From Microcaldota archaeon (GTDB lineage Archaea; Micrarchaeota; Micrarchaeia; Micrarchaeales; Micrarchaeaceae): 64,000 bases of DNA. The position numbers were made by a program, and so were the translations under genes. Of the stretch, positions 43,008-51,322 are shown piece by piece. A model generated the notes under the pieces. It saw only the letters and a program-made list of their open reading frames with translations. It was not told the DNA's origin and did not search any database. The first letter of the stretch is position 1. Each line of letters opens with the position of its first letter. The stretch is taken from the NCBI GenBank assembly GCA_021811435.1, contig JAJZOR010000006.1, positions 1-64,000 on the forward strand, read 5' to 3'.

Positions 43008-44302
43008 GGATAGGATTGGAGGTGCACGTTGCATTGCCGACGAAGACAAAGCTCTTCTGCAGCTGCAGCTCGCATGCCAAGGAGGTAAACTCGTCCATAT
43101 GCCCCATATGCATGGGCATGCCGGGTTCAAAGCCGATGCTCAACAAGGAGGCATTGAGGCTGGCAAAGTCAATTTCACTGGGATTGAATGCGACTGTCAA
43201 CGAAACAACGTCGTTCATAAGGAAGGTATACTTCTACCCGGACCTGCCCAAGTCATTCCAGATAACGCAGCTAAGCCACTCCATAGGCATTGGCGGCTGT
43301 GTCAGGATAGGAAGCAAGACAGTAGGGATAAGGAGAATCCAGATAGAAGAGGATCCTGCAAAAATAATAAGGGAAGATGACTACACGCTCCTAGACTTCA
43401 ACAGGTCAGGCGTGGCGCTGGTCGAGATAGTCACCGAGCCCGACATATCAAGCCTTGATGAGCTGCGCGAATTCCTCACCGAACTGCGCAGCATACTCTA
43501 CTACTCCGGAATCAACATAAGCGAGGAGGTGAAGGCTGACGTGAACATCTCATTGGACAATGAGCGCGTGGAGATAAAAAATGTCACTGGAGTGAACAAT
43601 GTTATAGCTGCGGCAAGATACGAAATCGACAGGCAGGGTGAAATAATCAGGACCGGAGGCAGGGTAAGGATGGAAACCCGCTCATACGACGAGACTTCTA
43701 TGAAAACCGTGGGTTCCAGGGAGAAGGAGACGGAGGAGGAATACGGGTTCATTTATGAGCCTGACCTCACGGATTTCGATTCCGGATCAATCAAGGCGGA
43801 TAAGCCTATAATAGCGAGCGAGGTAGCTGGCAGTATTGCGGAAACGTACGGATTGAACCTTCAGACCTTGCGCGAACTGTCGCTCTTCGATATGGGTTCA
43901 CTGAGGCTGATACAGCTGGGCGTAGTCAAGGATCCGAAGGCAGCGATAGGCGTGGTAGAGTCTCTGAAGAAGCTGGGAAGGATGGACGTGAAAGACGACG
44001 TGTTTTACAAGCTGATAGAAAATGCTGCCAGGGGGCTTCAGATAACCGCGGATATATTAGGCAGAATAGAAAGGGACGAGACAGTAAGCGGCGGCGCGAA
44101 GGGCATAGACCAAAAGGCCATTGACGATGATATAATTGATACGATAAACAAGAGGCAGGACCTCCTCATTGAATACCGCACAAACAAGAAGGTGTTCAAC
44201 TTCCTCGTAGGCATGCTGATAAAGAAGTATAGCGCAAGCCCAAGGTACGTTGCGGAAAGGCTGGCAGCACTGCTGGACAGCAGAATCGATCGTGCCGAAT
44301 GA
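43004..44302 (+). CDS. gatB: Asp/Glu-tRNA amidotransferase subunit B
   Basis: A 432-residue GatB that activates the tRNA-bound Asp or Glu carboxylate with ATP and transfers ammonia. It has RIGLEVHVALPTKTKLFCSC (start), CPICMGMPGSKPMLNKEALR (Zn-cluster Cys and GMPG), YFYPDLPKSFQITQLSHSIG, IQIEEDPAKI, DYTLLDFNRSGVALVEIVTE, the KADVNISL core and a C-terminal YqeY-like helix domain (about residues 290-430). The open frame begins earlier in gatA, but ATG 43004 is the family start. This is the bacterial/archaeal GatB, not GatE. Confidence 0.97.
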   Translation: MRIGLEVHVALPTKTKLFCSCSSHAKEVNSSICPICMGMPGSKPMLNKEALRLAKSISLGLNATVNETTSFIRKVYFYPDLPKSFQITQLSHSIGIGGCVRIGSKTVGIRRIQIEEDPAKIIREDDYTLLDFNRSGVALVEIVTEPDISSLDELREFLTELRSILYYSGINISEEVKADVNISLDNERVEIKNVTGVNNVIAAARYEIDRQGEIIRTGGRVRMETRSYDETSMKTVGSREKETEEEYGFIYEPDLTDFDSGSIKADKPIIASEVAGSIAETYGLNLQTLRELSLFDMGSLRLIQLGVVKDPKAAIGVVESLKKLGRMDVKDDVFYKLIENAARGLQITADILGRIERDETVSGGAKGIDQKAIDDDIIDTINKRQDLLIEYRTNKKVFNFLVGMLIKKYSASPRYVAERLAALLDSRIDRAE

Positions 44303-44332
44303 TGGAGACTGTTTTAATCCACCATAGAAAAA

Positions 44333-44340
44333 GTTTATAA
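44333..44340 (+). promoter_or_regulatory. TATA-like box upstream of aspS
   Basis: gtttataa lies about 26 bases upstream of the ATG at 44362, the exact spacing for a leaderless archaeal transcript starting on that codon, and about 53 bases upstream of the alternative ATG at 44389. It indicates that aspS has its own promoter in addition to any gatCAB read-through. Confidence 0.55.
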
Positions 44341-44361
44341 GCAGTAGGCGAAAATAGATAA

Positions 44362-46182
44362 ATGCGCTTTTGCTATCCAGTGGCTTTTATGGACATCGTG
44401 AACTGCGGGCAGATAGATGAAAGCTACCGCGGGAAGGAGGTAAGCATATTCGGCTGGTGCAGGCTGATAAGGGATCATGGCAAGAAGCTTTTTATAGACC
44501 TGGCGGACAGGTACGGCACTACGCAGCTTGTTTTTGAGGGAGAAGCGAAGGAAGGAGCCGATGCGTTTGGCAGGGAATACGTGATAAACGCGATCGGCGT
44601 AGTGGAGATGAGGGACTATGATACTGTAGACAGCAAGAGCAAGACGGGCAGGGTTGAGATAAACGTCGGCAAATCGGCCTTGATAAGCGCTTCCAAGGTG
44701 CCGCCTTTCGAGCTCATATCCGAAAAGGGCAAGTTCCTGGCGGACGAGGAAATCAGGCTGAAGTACAGGTACCTTGATCTGAGGCGCCCGGAGAGCGTAG
44801 AGAACATAGTCTTCAGGGACCGCGTTACAAAGGCTATAAGGAAGTTCCTCTGGAAGAACGACTTCCTGGAGCTGGAAACCCCGATGCTCATAAAAGATAC
44901 TTATGAAACAGGATCCAGGACGTTTTTGGTGCCGTCCAGGATACATGGCGGCGCGTTCTATGCGCTGCCTCAATCGCCGCAGCTTTTCAAGCAGATGTGC
45001 ATGATTGGCGGGCTGGGCAATTATTTCCAGATAGCGCGGTGTTTCAGGGACGAGGACCCTAGGGAGGACAGGCAGCCGGAATTCACGCAGATAGACATTG
45101 AGGTATCGTTCAAGGACGAGGCGTACATAAATTCCATTATAGAAGGCGCCATAGCGGCGGCCTTTAAAGAGGCCATGAACGCGGATCTTAAGCTGCCGTT
45201 GAGGCGCATGTCCTATAGCGAGGCGCTGGAAAGATACGGCAGCGACAAGCCTGACCTGAGGTTTGGGTCAGAGCTGGTAGACGTGACAGACGAGTTGCGT
45301 GAATGCAGGTATAAAGTGATAAACAGGGTCATAGAAAACGGCGGCCGTGTAAGGGCCATGGCCTTCAACGCAGGCTACGGCAGGCAGGGAAGCAGGATTA
45401 CTGAAAAATTCATGCTGGATACGGTTGAGCTGTCCAAGAGCTTCGGGCTTGGGGGCCTGACCTGGCTATATGTAGATGGAAGTGAGATGAAGTCGGAGCC
45501 GCAAAGCATAGCCCAGGCGCTGAAAAGCTGTGGACAGGCCATCTTGGCCAAGTTGGGGGCAAAGGACGGCTACCTAGTAGTCATAGGCGCGGATCTCTCG
45601 TCTAATGTACTGCTCACAGGCCTGGGCAAGGTGAGGAGGATTATAGGAAACCGCATAGGTGCGTTCAACGAGGACTTCTCTTTCGTTTGGATTGACGGGT
45701 TCCCGGAGTTCGATGTGGACGAGGTAACCGGTACGCTGAAACCTGCGCATAACCCGTTCACCTCTCCGACACCCGACACAATGCAGTATCTCGATACCAA
45801 ACCGGAGCTAGTCATAGGGCGCCAATACGACCTTGTGCTCAACGGCTACGAGCTGGGAAGCGGGTCAATAAGGATCAACGATCCCGCGCTCCAGACCAAG
45901 GTGCTCAGGAAGATGGGGATGTCGGACAAGGCTATAGACGAAACGTTCGGGTTCCTCATAGAGGCGCTCTCCTACGGCGCGCCGATACACGGCGGCATGG
46001 CTCTCGGCCTTGACAGGCTCGTCACTCTGCTGGCCAAGAAGGAGAACATAAGGGACTTCATACTGTTCCCCAAAAACAAGAAGCAGGAACTCTTGGTTGA
46101 CGGATCGCCCACTTGGATAAGCGAAAAGAGGCTCAAGGACGATTATGGAATAAAGCACGACGGATTAAAGCGTACGGACTAG
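44362..46182 (+). CDS. aspS: Bacterial-type aspartyl-tRNA synthetase, probably non-discriminating
   Basis: A 606-residue class II synthetase that charges Asp. Class II motif 2 (FRDEDPREDRQPEFTQIDIE) and motif 3 (GMALGLDRL) are present. Length and a GAD-like insertion (about residues 290-420) identify the bacterial D-type enzyme (580-600 residues), not the archaeal one of about 430 residues. The anticodon-binding domain reads GWCRLIRDHGKKLFIDLADR; the His in RDHG occupies the position where non-discriminating bacterial AspRS has His and E. coli has Leu. Such enzymes also charge tRNA-Asn with Asp, which GatCAB converts to Asn. It lies just downstream of gatCAB. An ATG at 44389 (MDIVNCG) is an alternative start. 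Confidence 0.95.
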   Translation: MRFCYPVAFMDIVNCGQIDESYRGKEVSIFGWCRLIRDHGKKLFIDLADRYGTTQLVFEGEAKEGADAFGREYVINAIGVVEMRDYDTVDSKSKTGRVEINVGKSALISASKVPPFELISEKGKFLADEEIRLKYRYLDLRRPESVENIVFRDRVTKAIRKFLWKNDFLELETPMLIKDTYETGSRTFLVPSRIHGGAFYALPQSPQLFKQMCMIGGLGNYFQIARCFRDEDPREDRQPEFTQIDIEVSFKDEAYINSIIEGAIAAAFKEAMNADLKLPLRRMSYSEALERYGSDKPDLRFGSELVDVTDELRECRYKVINRVIENGGRVRAMAFNAGYGRQGSRITEKFMLDTVELSKSFGLGGLTWLYVDGSEMKSEPQSIAQALKSCGQAILAKLGAKDGYLVVIGADLSSNVLLTGLGKVRRIIGNRIGAFNEDFSFVWIDGFPEFDVDEVTGTLKPAHNPFTSPTPDTMQYLDTKPELVIGRQYDLVLNGYELGSGSIRINDPALQTKVLRKMGMSDKAIDETFGFLIEALSYGAPIHGGMALGLDRLVTLLAKKENIRDFILFPKNKKQELLVDGSPTWISEKRLKDDYGIKHDGLKRTD

Positions 46183-46284
46183 CGTGATTGGCTGGTAGAG
46201 TTTCGCACCGAATCGTGCGCAACGCCGTATGCGCCGCGTTAACTGCATGATGGATGCCCTTCAGCTGGAGGAGGGCACCACAAT

Positions 46285-47709
46285 TCAAAGGTCAAAGTAC
46301 AGGTAAAACTCGTGCGGCGCTGGCCTGCTCTCGACCTGGGAGTACTGCACCTTCCCGTAATCAGCTATCCAGTCTATTAGTGCACTATCGAACAGCGGCT
46401 TTAGGTAGGCGTTGTCAGAATTAAGCGAATCGACCGCCTCTATCAGGTTGCGCGGCAATTCCTTTACTCCGTAAGCCCTCCTTTTCTCAGGAGTGAGCTT
46501 GTATATGTTCTCGTCAACGGGGTCGCCGGGCTCGATCTTTTTCTTTATGCCGTCCAAGCCGGCCAGCAGCATTGCAGGGAAAGTAAGGTACTGGTTGCAA
46601 CTCGGATCCGGGGTCCTGAATTCCACTCTTTTCTCCGAAGCCTTTCCATTGAAGTATGCCGGTACCCTAACGTTAGCGCTCCTGTTGCCTTTGCTCCATG
46701 CTATGAATATGGGGGCCTCGTATCCGGGTACAAGCCTCTTGTAGGAGTTTGTAGTAGGGGCAACTATGGCGGCCAGGCTCCTGCTGTGCTCCTTCAGGCC
46801 GCCCACGAAATACCTGCCCGTCTGGCTCAATTCGGCGTACTTGTCGTTCCTATCGTAAAACGTGTTTACCTGGTCGCGCCAGAGGCTCACGTGGACATGA
46901 AGGCCCGAGCCGTTGTCTCCGAAAACAGGTTTGGGCATCAGCGTGGCCACCTTGCCGGCATTCGCCGCGACGTTCTTAACCGTGTACTTCAGCGATGCGA
47001 GCTTGTCTGCCTGCGAAAGGAGGGTATCGTACTTTATGTTTATCTCGCATTGACCTTCGCCTGCGACCTCATGATGGTGCGCCTCGACTTCTGTATAGAA
47101 GTTATCGTGCATCACCCTTGACATCTCGCTTCTGAGCAGGTTAAGCGTATCGTGCGGCTCGGCGGGGTAATAGCCCTCCTTCGGCCTGATAGAATACTGG
47201 TTTGGGTTCTCCGCTTCTGATGAATATATCTTGTAGAACGCAGACGTCTCTCGTTGGTTCAGGTTCGTATTCCACTCGACCTTGTCAAATACGAAAAACT
47301 CAAGTTCTGGCCCCCAGTAAGATTTGCCGTTCCACTGCTCCTTCAGGTAGGCCTCCGCGCTGTATGCTATGAAGCGCGGGTCGTGCTTGAAATGCTTTTC
47401 GCCGCCGGCCTCCATCACGAACGACAATATCCTGGCCGTCCTGTAACCATGGCTTGTCTGCCAAGGCAGCATTGCGTATGTCGACTGATCCGGCATTATC
47501 ACCATGTCTGACTCGTATATCTCCTTGAAGCCGCGGAGGGACGAACCGTCGAGTTTTGGCAGGCCGTGAGTCAATGACTCCTCGGTTATGTTGTATGAAG
47601 GTATCGTAACGTGATTTATCTTGCCTATCAGGTCGATTATCTGTAGGTCTACAAACTCTACCTTGTCTTCCTTAATCCTTTGTAGAACGCTGTGAGATTT
47701 GCCAGGCAT
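46285..47709 (-). CDS. glnA: Glutamine synthetase, type I
   Basis: A 474-residue glutamine synthetase making Gln from Glu, ATP and ammonia. It has DLQIIDLIGKINHVTIP, YWGPELEFFVFDKV, HHHEVAGEGQCEINIKYDTL, PKPVFGDNGSGLHVHVSLWR, TTNSYKRLVPGYEAPIFIAW and RVEFRTPDPSCNQYLTFPAM, all catalytic metal and ATP-site motifs of GSI. Length is normal for GSI. The protein supplies Gln for GatCAB and biosynthesis. No GlnB/PII gene is nearby. It is convergent with aspS. Confidence 0.97.
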   Translation of the reverse strand: MPGKSHSVLQRIKEDKVEFVDLQIIDLIGKINHVTIPSYNITEESLTHGLPKLDGSSLRGFKEIYESDMVIMPDQSTYAMLPWQTSHGYRTARILSFVMEAGGEKHFKHDPRFIAYSAEAYLKEQWNGKSYWGPELEFFVFDKVEWNTNLNQRETSAFYKIYSSEAENPNQYSIRPKEGYYPAEPHDTLNLLRSEMSRVMHDNFYTEVEAHHHEVAGEGQCEINIKYDTLLSQADKLASLKYTVKNVAANAGKVATLMPKPVFGDNGSGLHVHVSLWRDQVNTFYDRNDKYAELSQTGRYFVGGLKEHSRSLAAIVAPTTNSYKRLVPGYEAPIFIAWSKGNRSANVRVPAYFNGKASEKRVEFRTPDPSCNQYLTFPAMLLAGLDGIKKKIEPGDPVDENIYKLTPEKRRAYGVKELPRNLIEAVDSLNSDNAYLKPLFDSALIDWIADYGKVQYSQVESRPAPHEFYLYFDL

Positions 47710-47730
47710 GTAACCGTTTCTTCATTGAAT

Positions 47731-48288
47731 CTATTTAAGCATTTCCTCCAGTTTTGCCCAGTTCTTCTTTACCATTCCGGCGTAGTCCTTGTTGTAGTAG
47801 TCCGTGTAGACCGTGCCGTGCGTTATGTTTCCTACCGGCCTTCCTTTTATGCCTAGCTCATTGTATGTTTTTTCCACTGCGCCTACACTTGGACCCTCTA
47901 TCTCTACGTACCATGGTATGCCGGGCCATTTGTCAATAGCTATATGTACGCCGTTCAGAAGGTACTCCTCGCGCCTGTTGAATTCGTATATGGGTTTGGA
48001 CGTTATGGCCCTGCAGAGTATCCTGACGGTTGTCTTGAAATCTTCGACTTCGGTTTCGTACTCATCCGTCTGTTCCAATCCGCTGCCTTTCCGCTCCTTG
48101 AGGGTCAGGGTGGTCGTCTTGCCGTCCGTCCTTACCCTGAGATGCTTTTTCGTCCTCCCTCCGCCTAGATTGAAAACGACCCTCTTGAATTCGTAGTCTG
48201 CCACATGCCTGGCACCAAGCGCGGCCAAACGAGCCTCTACCTCATTCTTGTCTACGCCGATAACCTTCATCTCTATCTCTTTAGCCAT
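47731..48288 (-). CDS. CYTH-domain protein (class IV adenylyl cyclase-like)
   Basis: A 185-residue CYTH/TTM protein. The diagnostic EIEMKV (ExExK) is at the N-terminus, followed by HLRVRTDGKTTTLTLKERKG (Arg and Lys tunnel residues), EYETEVEDF and VHIAIDKWPGIPWYVEIEGP. Archaeal CyaB-like proteins act on organic phosphates or triphosphates; triphosphatase or cyclase activity is possible. ATG 48288 is selected; a short upstream extension (to 48303) is less likely. It starts 25 bases after the lplA-like gene on the same strand. Confidence 0.92.
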   Translation of the reverse strand: MAKEIEMKVIGVDKNEVEARLAALGARHVADYEFKRVVFNLGGGRTKKHLRVRTDGKTTTLTLKERKGSGLEQTDEYETEVEDFKTTVRILCRAITSKPIYEFNRREEYLLNGVHIAIDKWPGIPWYVEIEGPSVGAVEKTYNELGIKGRPVGNITHGTVYTDYYNKDYAGMVKKNWAKLEEMLK

Positions 48289-48313
48289 CGAACCAACAGG
48301 CACGGATCTTCAC

Positions 48314-49234
48314 CTAGTCCGGATTTTCTGCCATGCGCACGAAGTCCTTGTCCTTTACCTGGCTGTACAGGCAGTAGCCCAGCCCGGTTTTAAGCGTCCC
48401 GTCCAGTTCCTCCCCCGGTATCGCGTCGACCTGTTCCTTCCTGAAAGCAGGCTCCCTCCCATCCACCCAAGGTGAACCTGTATGTGCCTTACTTATCATC
48501 CGCCTCGCTTCATCGATTACATTGTCCGCGGGCTCCTTTCCGGCATATCTGCCGGAGGTCACCTGCTTGAGGACCTCGTTTATTATCATCCTTTTTGCGA
48601 ACGCTGATTTCATCCTGCTATCCACGCCGCCCATGCGCGCGTCCAGCAGCTTTGACAGCGGCGGGATGTTTTTCAGAGCAGAGTACTCTGTATATACGTG
48701 CTTGCCTATCTTCCTGCCGTTGAGCGCCACTCTCTCGAGTATCCTGTCTACGTCGTAGTCGCTTATCACCATGAGCCCGTGAAGCAGTGCGCTCTTTACG
48801 CCCCAGAATATGGCATGGCTCGCTACCACCTTGCCTTCGACGTTTATTGTCGACGCCCGGTTGTCCACCGAGCTTACCTCTATCCCGAGTTCCTGAAATG
48901 CGTCGGCTATCTTCTCGGCGTAATACTTCCTCATGTCCTCAAAATACCTGAAGCTGCCGTCCCTAGGCACGGTGAATGAGTAGGCAAGGCAATTGGAGTC
49001 GAACTGTATGTGGGAGCCGCCTGTAATCCTCCTCGCCAGGTCGAATGAACCGTCGCTAATCTTCACCGCGCTCTCCGATTCGCCGTAGCCCAGCACGACC
49101 GCGTCTTTCGACACGTTCCAGAACCTTATTGTTGCGGCTTTCTGCCTTGCAGAGCGTTCGAGCAGATATTCCTCCAGAGCCATGTTGGAAGCTATGGGCA
49201 GGTCCTGCGTCCCCCAGTATTCGTAGTCAAACAT
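48314..49234 (-). CDS. lplA: Lipoate/biotin protein ligase-like protein
   Basis: A 306-residue biotin/lipoate ligase-fold protein. It has QDLPIASNMALEEYLLERSA, TIRFWNVSKDAVVLGYGESE, LARRITGGSHIQFDSNCLAY (the RR..GG lipoyl-AMP binding loop) and INVEGKVVASHAIFWGVKSA (the catalytic Lys segment). It has a C-terminal extension of about 90 residues. A lipoylated substrate (E2 or GcvH) is not encoded here, so the substrate protein is unknown. It starts at the divergent promoter shared with the AlaX-like gene. Confidence 0.85.
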   Translation of the reverse strand: MFDYEYWGTQDLPIASNMALEEYLLERSARQKAATIRFWNVSKDAVVLGYGESESAVKISDGSFDLARRITGGSHIQFDSNCLAYSFTVPRDGSFRYFEDMRKYYAEKIADAFQELGIEVSSVDNRASTINVEGKVVASHAIFWGVKSALLHGLMVISDYDVDRILERVALNGRKIGKHVYTEYSALKNIPPLSKLLDARMGGVDSRMKSAFAKRMIINEVLKQVTSGRYAGKEPADNVIDEARRMISKAHTGSPWVDGREPAFRKEQVDAIPGEELDGTLKTGLGYCLYSQVKDKDFVRMAENPD

Positions 49235-49249
49235 ATGGTTATAGATTGG

Positions 49250-49257
49250 TATAAAAG
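49250..49257. promoter_or_regulatory. Shared TATA-like box between lplA and alaX
   Basis: tataaaag lies between the divergent genes lplA (start 49234, minus) and the AlaX-like gene (start 49292, plus). Read on the minus strand it is cttttata. The 58-base space is so short that one AT-rich element may serve both directions, with lplA virtually leaderless. Confidence 0.45.
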
Positions 49258-49291
49258 GCTTTTAAGCGTTGATTCACCTTAGATTTTATAT

Positions 49292-50218
49292 TTGCAGGCA
49301 CAACCGGATGATTCAGTGGGGAAAAACGCGGCCTTGAATGAACAGTTGCATACGGCGGAGCACATATTCGCCAGATGCCTTCAAAACGCTGGCGCCGACA
49401 TACATGTGAGGAAAGTAGACACTGAAAGGGCGGACGGGCTCGGCGAGGCTTTCCTGAAGGAAGCGGTGCCGATAGAGAGGATAATAATAGCGGAGAGGGA
49501 AGCCAACGACGTAATAGCAAAAGGGCTTGATGTATCGGTCAGGGTCTTTAAGAACATCGAGGAGGCCAGGTCCGTCTTCCCTAAGATAAGGTTCAACCAG
49601 GACAGGCTTTCGGATTCGCAGGGCATACGAGCCGTCAACATTGGGGATTTCGATTGGGCCGCATGCGCAATGAACCATGTTAGGAACACATCCGACATAA
49701 TGGCCTTCTCGGTCGTCGGCGCGACCTACCCCGCAGGTGAGACAAAGATAACCTTCAGGGCGGGCGCCGACGCGGTGGCGCACATGCTCAGGGTGAAAGC
49801 CGCCGCGCTTGCAGCCGCATCGCGCGACAATTTCGATGCGGAAATGATAGGCGAAAGATACACGGCGCTGAGGGAAGAAGCAGACCGCATGCGCTACGAT
49901 GCAGAAAGCGCGCTCAAGGCCGCGATAAGCTCATCGGACAGAGCGGTGCTCTACGTGAAGGCGCGCAGCATAAACATTTTATACGGACCCATGGCGGACT
50001 ACCTGAAGAGGTACGCGGACCGCTACCTCATCGTATTCAATGATACCCAGCTCCTTGGCGCGAAGGGCGCGAACTGCGCATTCGACATTGAGGGATCCGG
50101 CCGGCAACTGAAGAGCGCTGGGGCGTTCCTAGGGGCGATCAAGCCTGATTCCATCAGCGGCAAAGTGGTCGACATTAAAAAGGTCAAGGAGCACTTTCGG
50201 CTCATGGAAAGTAAGTAG
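49292..50218 (+). CDS. AlaX-like alanyl-tRNA editing protein
   Basis: A 308-residue protein with a tRNA-SAD domain: LHTAEHIFARCLQN carries the first zinc pair (HxxxH) and WAACAMNHVRN the second (CxxxH), with IHVRKVDTERADGLGEAFLK between. A C-terminal part of about 120 residues (LLGAKGANCAFDIEGSGRQL then KSAGAFLGAIKPD) resembles the DHHA1 region of AlaRS. It should deacylate Ser- or Gly-tRNA-Ala in trans. The start appears to be TTG 49292 (GTG 49316 is possible). The genome also encodes AlaRS (62350-64000), whose C-terminal domain is similar. Confidence 0.82.
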   Translation: MQAQPDDSVGKNAALNEQLHTAEHIFARCLQNAGADIHVRKVDTERADGLGEAFLKEAVPIERIIIAEREANDVIAKGLDVSVRVFKNIEEARSVFPKIRFNQDRLSDSQGIRAVNIGDFDWAACAMNHVRNTSDIMAFSVVGATYPAGETKITFRAGADAVAHMLRVKAAALAAASRDNFDAEMIGERYTALREEADRMRYDAESALKAAISSSDRAVLYVKARSINILYGPMADYLKRYADRYLIVFNDTQLLGAKGANCAFDIEGSGRQLKSAGAFLGAIKPDSISGKVVDIKKVKEHFRLMESK

Positions 50219-50220
50219 GA

Positions 50221-50342
50221 CGCCGGGGGTGGGAATTGAACCCACGAAAGCCATTTCTGGCTAAACAGCTTAGCAGGCTGCCGCCCTTTAGTGGACATCC
50301 AGCAGGGCGTCCGCCAAAAGCCTACCACTAGGCGACCCCGGC
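50221..50342 (-). tRNA. tRNA-Ser(GCT) with an extra intron-like segment
   Basis: The minus strand gives acceptor GCCGGGG pairing with CCCCGGC and discriminator G; a 3-bp D stem GCC/GGC with loop TAGTGGTA; anticodon stem GCAGC/GCTGT with loop CTGCTAA (anticodon GCT at 50274-50272); a long variable arm (AGCC...GGCT); and T arm GTGGGTTCAATTCCCAC. This is a serine tRNA for AGC/AGT codons. Between the D stem and the anticodon stem there is an unexpected 37-base segment (50283-50319). Without it the mature RNA would be 85 bases, normal for Ser. It is most likely a non-canonical tRNA intron. Confidence 0.9.
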
Positions 50343-50390
50343 ACGTGAACGCTAATAGTTAACCTTAAAGCAATAAAAGCTTATTCGATG

Positions 50391-50650
50391 TGGCAGAGGC
50401 CGACCTTGCACTGCAAGGCGCCCCGAAGTAGACTGCACCTCTGCTCGGCCCTGTATCCTAAGAGCATAGCCTAAATATGCTTAAGGTTGCTCCTTCCGGC
50501 CTGGCCTGGTTCACATACCAAACTATCACCTAGGGCAAGGCGTCTACGCTTCGATGCAGGCTCCGAAAAGCCCTGCAGCACTCAGCCGGCACTGGCCCGC
50601 CTAAAGGGATTTGCGAGCGGGAAACCCTTAGCTTCCCGGCCCATCTGCCA
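50391..50650 (-). ncRNA. Signal recognition particle 7S RNA
   Basis: About 260 bases on the minus strand form the archaeal SRP RNA. The SRP54-binding apical helix 8 is at 50516-50485 and reads GTGAACCAGGCCAGGCCGG then AAGGAGCAAC, including the universally conserved GNAR-type and AGCA loops. The ends TGGCAGA (50650-50644) and TCTGCCA (50397-50391) pair to close the molecule (helix 1/5). A CTTTTTAAA promoter box lies about 25-35 bases before the 5' end. It ends about 50 bases upstream of the tRNA-Ser gene on the same strand. Confidence 0.93.
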
Positions 50651-50851
50651 CAGCAGTATTATGCACAGACAGTTTAAAAAGCTTGTTCAGGGATGCACAG
50701 CCTGCAGGCGCTGTGGTTTCTAACCGTGGTTTTGCAGTGTGCCAAGCGAGCGCAGAAGACATGCAGCAGGTGCGCGTGAAAAGGCTGGCAGCTTTGGATC
50801 TAGGACACAGTGGGTCGCGATGTTGCAATAAGAAATAAATAGCCGTGGCAA

Positions 50852-50861
50852 CGCATATAAA
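50852..50861 (+). promoter_or_regulatory. TATA-like box before the aIF2-beta gene
   Basis: cgcatataaa is 33-42 bases upstream of the GTG start of aIF2-beta. The bases between 50661 and 50850 carry no gene that I can see. Confidence 0.5.
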
Positions 50862-50893
50862 GATTAGTTGGGGGATATCCCTGCGCATGCACG

Positions 50894-51322
50894 GTGGTAC
50901 GATTGAGCGACGAGGAGTATATGAAGCTGCTTGACAGGGCGTTCGAGGGCAAGCCGGCGCTCGCGGCCAGCACCAGCGATTTCGTAATACCTAACGTGGA
51001 CTCTTTCGTACAGGGGAACAAGACCATAATAAAGAACATCGCAGCGATAGCTGACAAGGCGCGGAGGAAGCCGGAAGAGATAGGCAGGTACATCAGCAAG
51101 GAGCTTTCCGTGCCGATAAGCATAGACGAGCAGAAGAGGCTCACGGTGAACAGCAAGTTCAATGCGCCTGACCTCGACAAGATAATAAAGAGGTATTTCA
51201 GCACTTATGTCATATGCAAGGAGTGCAGCAAGCCGGACACGCGCCTGGACAGCAGCGGGAGGGGGATGTTCACCCTGGTGTGCGAGGCTTGCGGGGCGCA
51301 CTACAAGGTTAAAAGCTACTAG
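50894..51322 (+). CDS. eif2b: Translation initiation factor aIF2 subunit beta
   Basis: A 142-residue archaeal aIF2-beta. It has the N-terminal helix region, FVIPNVDSFVQGNKTIIKNI, the central alpha/beta domain (GRYISKELSVPISIDEQKRL then TVNSKFNAPDLDKIIKRYF) and a zinc ribbon (CKECSKPDTRL...LVCEACGAHYKV). It is part of the heterotrimeric factor that delivers Met-tRNAi to the small subunit. GTG 50894 is the start. Its stop overlaps the aIF1A start by one base (TAGTG). Confidence 0.97.
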   Translation: MVRLSDEEYMKLLDRAFEGKPALAASTSDFVIPNVDSFVQGNKTIIKNIAAIADKARRKPEEIGRYISKELSVPISIDEQKRLTVNSKFNAPDLDKIIKRYFSTYVICKECSKPDTRLDSSGRGMFTLVCEACGAHYKVKSY

